Assembly: GCA_003833075.1 (NCBI GenBank)
Contig: RIAY01000003.1
Span: 62,001-126,000, forward strand
From: Muribaculaceae bacterium Isolate-036 (Harlan)
GTDB taxonomy: Bacteria > Bacteroidota > Bacteroidia > Bacteroidales > Muribaculaceae
Reading direction: 5' to 3'
Length of the DNA stretch: 64,000 nucleotides
Shown: in pieces, positions 62,829 through 64,000 of the stretch
Numbering within the stretch: the first letter of the stretch is position 1
Layout: every line of letters starts with the position of its first letter
Notes under the pieces: generated by a model
Database searches by the model: none
Told to the model about the DNA's origin: nothing
The model's input: the letters and a program-made list of their open reading frames with translations, nothing else
Translations under genes and position numbers: made by a program

Positions 62829-62860
62829 TAAATTTATATACAAATTTCGGTTTATGCAAA
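62829..62860 (-). promoter_or_regulatory. Candidate promoter for the phosphoesterase-SusCD locus
   Basis: On the minus strand TTTG (62857-62860) and TAAATTTA (62829-62836, one base from TAnnTTTG) are 20 bases apart. Confidence 0.4.
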
Positions 62861-62886
62861 TATTTGCTAAAAAATATTTCAAAACG

Positions 62887-62904
62887 AAAAAATGCCGACC
62901 GGCA
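62887..62904 (-). terminator. Candidate terminator after manA
   Basis: On the minus strand TGCC-GGTC-GGCA (62893-62904) is followed by T6. The stem is short. A stronger 11-bp hairpin at 62940-62971 lies upstream without a T-run, so termination may involve both. Confidence 0.5.
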
Positions 62905-62939
62905 GTGAAGTTAACGTGATATGAATCAGCGTGTAATAT

Positions 62940-62971
62940 ATCGCCCGTAACCGGGAGCAATTACGGGCGAT
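62940..62971. other. 11-bp hairpin downstream of manA
   Basis: ATCGCCCGTAA (62940-62950) pairs perfectly with TTACGGGCGAT (62961-62971). There is no T-tract on either side. It is likely a 3'-end structure of the manA transcript. Confidence 0.6.
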
Positions 62972-63013
62972 GTGTGTGTATTGAGGAATGAAATCTAAAA
63001 AGCTGATGTCTTG

Positions 63014-63973
63014 TCAGACGTATGTTTCAAGAACAGTGACTTTCTCTTTGGGTTCGATGGAAATCCCCTTTGCCGAAGCGGGAATCAGTATGGTCTCGCC
63101 CTGATGCGCCGGGGTTTTCTCTTCTCCGCATGTGACCACAGCCTCACCTGAGGTGAATATCAGTGCGACGAAGGAGTCGTTCTCGCGGTAATCACGCATA
63201 AGCTCATGATCTGCTTCCAGAAGGTTGGTAGTGAAGAATGGGCAGCGCACGATATTTACAGGAACATTTTTCACGCGTTTGTAGTCTACGGGGTTGCCGT
63301 CGGTATCGTTGAAGTTGACGGCTTCTTTTGCAAACTCGGTGTGAAGTTCCCTTTCATTACCGTTTTTATCCTTTCGGTGATAGTCGTAAAGGCGGTATGT
63401 TGCATCGGATGTCTGCTGGATCTCGGCAACGAATGCTCCTTTGCCGATTGCATGCACTCTTCCCGCAGGAATGAAATAAGTGTCTCCCGGTTTGATTTCC
63501 ACAAAATTCAACACATTTTCAATCTCTCCGCTTTTCACAAGTGTCTCGTAGTCGGCAGGGTCGACGGGATTCTTGAATCCGTTGGCGAGTCTTGCACCTT
63601 CGGCGGCATCCAGCACAAACCACATTTCTGTCTTGCCGTTAGGCATGCCGTATTTCTGCGACATGGCATCGTCAGGATGAACCTGTACGGAAAGGTCTTC
63701 GCGAGCATCAATGAATTTGATGAGCAGCGGGAAGCGGTTGCCGAATTTTTCATAGTTGCGGTGTCCCATCAGGGATGCTCCGTAGCGGTCGATCAGTGCG
63801 GGCAATGTCATTCCTGCGTCGATTCCTTCAGCCACAACGGATTCGTCACCCTCGACACCCGAAAGCTCCCAGCTTTCACCTACTTTCTCAAGGTCTGTAG
63901 CGATCCCTTTGTAAGTGGCGATTCTCTCGCCACCCCAGATTGTAGATTTTAAAATCGGATTAAATATCCACAT
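63014..63973 (-). CDS. manA: Mannose-6-phosphate isomerase, class I
   Basis: Zinc enzyme (319 residues) interconverting fructose-6-phosphate and mannose-6-phosphate, feeding GDP-mannose and related sugars. The cupin zinc ligands are seen in LSVQVHPDD (Gln, His), GKTEMWFV (Glu) and GRVHAIGKG (His). The start MWIFNPILKSTIWGGERIA is the usual form in Bacteroidetes. It is the last gene of the window; 27 bases upstream of it are visible and AT-rich. Confidence 0.95.
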   Translation of the reverse strand: MWIFNPILKSTIWGGERIATYKGIATDLEKVGESWELSGVEGDESVVAEGIDAGMTLPALIDRYGASLMGHRNYEKFGNRFPLLIKFIDAREDLSVQVHPDDAMSQKYGMPNGKTEMWFVLDAAEGARLANGFKNPVDPADYETLVKSGEIENVLNFVEIKPGDTYFIPAGRVHAIGKGAFVAEIQQTSDATYRLYDYHRKDKNGNERELHTEFAKEAVNFNDTDGNPVDYKRVKNVPVNIVRCPFFTTNLLEADHELMRDYRENDSFVALIFTSGEAVVTCGEEKTPAHQGETILIPASAKGISIEPKEKVTVLETYV

Positions 63974-64000
63974 ATTTTGTTTTTTAATTGTTACGATAAT

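Larger units (their letters stand above)
62628..63013 (-). other. 386-base intergenic region between manA and the phosphoesterase gene
   Basis: It holds the manA 3' hairpins (62940-62971 and 62893-62904) and a candidate promoter for the phosphoesterase gene (62829-62860) with a leader of about 195 bases. Two near-repeats reading TTTCAAAACAAT and TTTTCAAAACAGTTGCAT lie near 62720-62757. No coding sequence is seen. Confidence 0.6.

Noticed and set aside
63206..63952. 248-codon open frame on the plus strand inside manA
   Set aside because: Antisense shadow of manA.
1..64000. CRISPR arrays, prophage or plasmid functions, transposases
   Set aside because: No evenly spaced direct repeats and no transposase, integrase or replication genes were found.

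Overview
The window looks like a chromosomal segment from a gut-type member of the Bacteroidales, most plausibly of the Muribaculaceae or a close relative. The evidence is: a SusC/SusD pair; type IX secretion genes (PorV and PorU) with substrates ending in a T9SS-type sorting domain; Bacteroidetes promoters (TTTG about 19 bases before TAnnTTTG); few Shine-Dalgarno sequences; BACON domains; and a long Bacteroidetes-type SecA. I see no plasmid, phage, CRISPR array or intact insertion sequence. The family-level placement is an inference.

Layout. 1-8.8 kb (+): 5'-truncated asnS, a DUF4105 membrane protein, a PafA-like alkaline-phosphatase-fold protein that has lost its catalytic residues, secA, and two small GYF-domain membrane proteins. 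8.8-13.4 kb (+): a compact nonulosonic-acid (legionaminate/sialate-like) set, namely LegC-type aminotransferase, NeuD-type acetyltransferase, NeuB and NeuC, followed by an overlapping Crp/Fnr regulator. 13.5-23.5 kb (+): a frameshifted secreted BACON protein and a 2602-residue subtilisin-like protease, both with a C-terminal sorting-domain-like end. 23.8-27.2 kb (+): sufC-sufD-sufS without sufB.

27.3-40.7 kb (-): a long co-directional run, tRNA-Gly(CCC), Xaa-Pro aminopeptidase, EamA transporter, GH25 lysozyme, PorU, Rex, a degenerate fumarylacetoacetase-fold protein, a second PorU-like protein, PorV and Lgt. 40.8-44.1 kb (-): cvpA, ispF, ackA and pta. 44.3-47.8 kb (+): an LptF/LptG-type permease, queF and queC. 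47.9-52.3 kb (-): queE, queD, a zinc-ribbon coiled-coil protein, a Nif3-like protein and aspS. 52.5 kb holds a miniature DUF2851 remnant, and 52.9 kb (+) holds recO behind a terminator-like leader. 53.8-62.6 kb (-): a SusC/SusD locus with a BACON lipoprotein and a calcineurin-like phosphoesterase but no glycosidase. 63.0 kb (-): manA.

How the parts fit. PorV and the PorU proteins are the export and processing machinery for sorting-domain proteins, such as the giant protease and the frameshifted BACON protein. The que genes form a complete route from carboxytetrahydropterin to preQ1, arranged convergently around a 26-bp perfect palindromic terminator. Non-coding points of interest are a 121-bp element with 27-bp inverted ends before queF, a GGCGTTA heptamer inverted repeat upstream of susC, nested inverted repeats between queF and queC, and the recO leader. 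I did not find one clearly new multi-gene system. The most unusual items are the pseudoenzymes held in conserved-looking positions, the doubled PorU locus, the phosphoesterase SusCD locus and the repeat elements.
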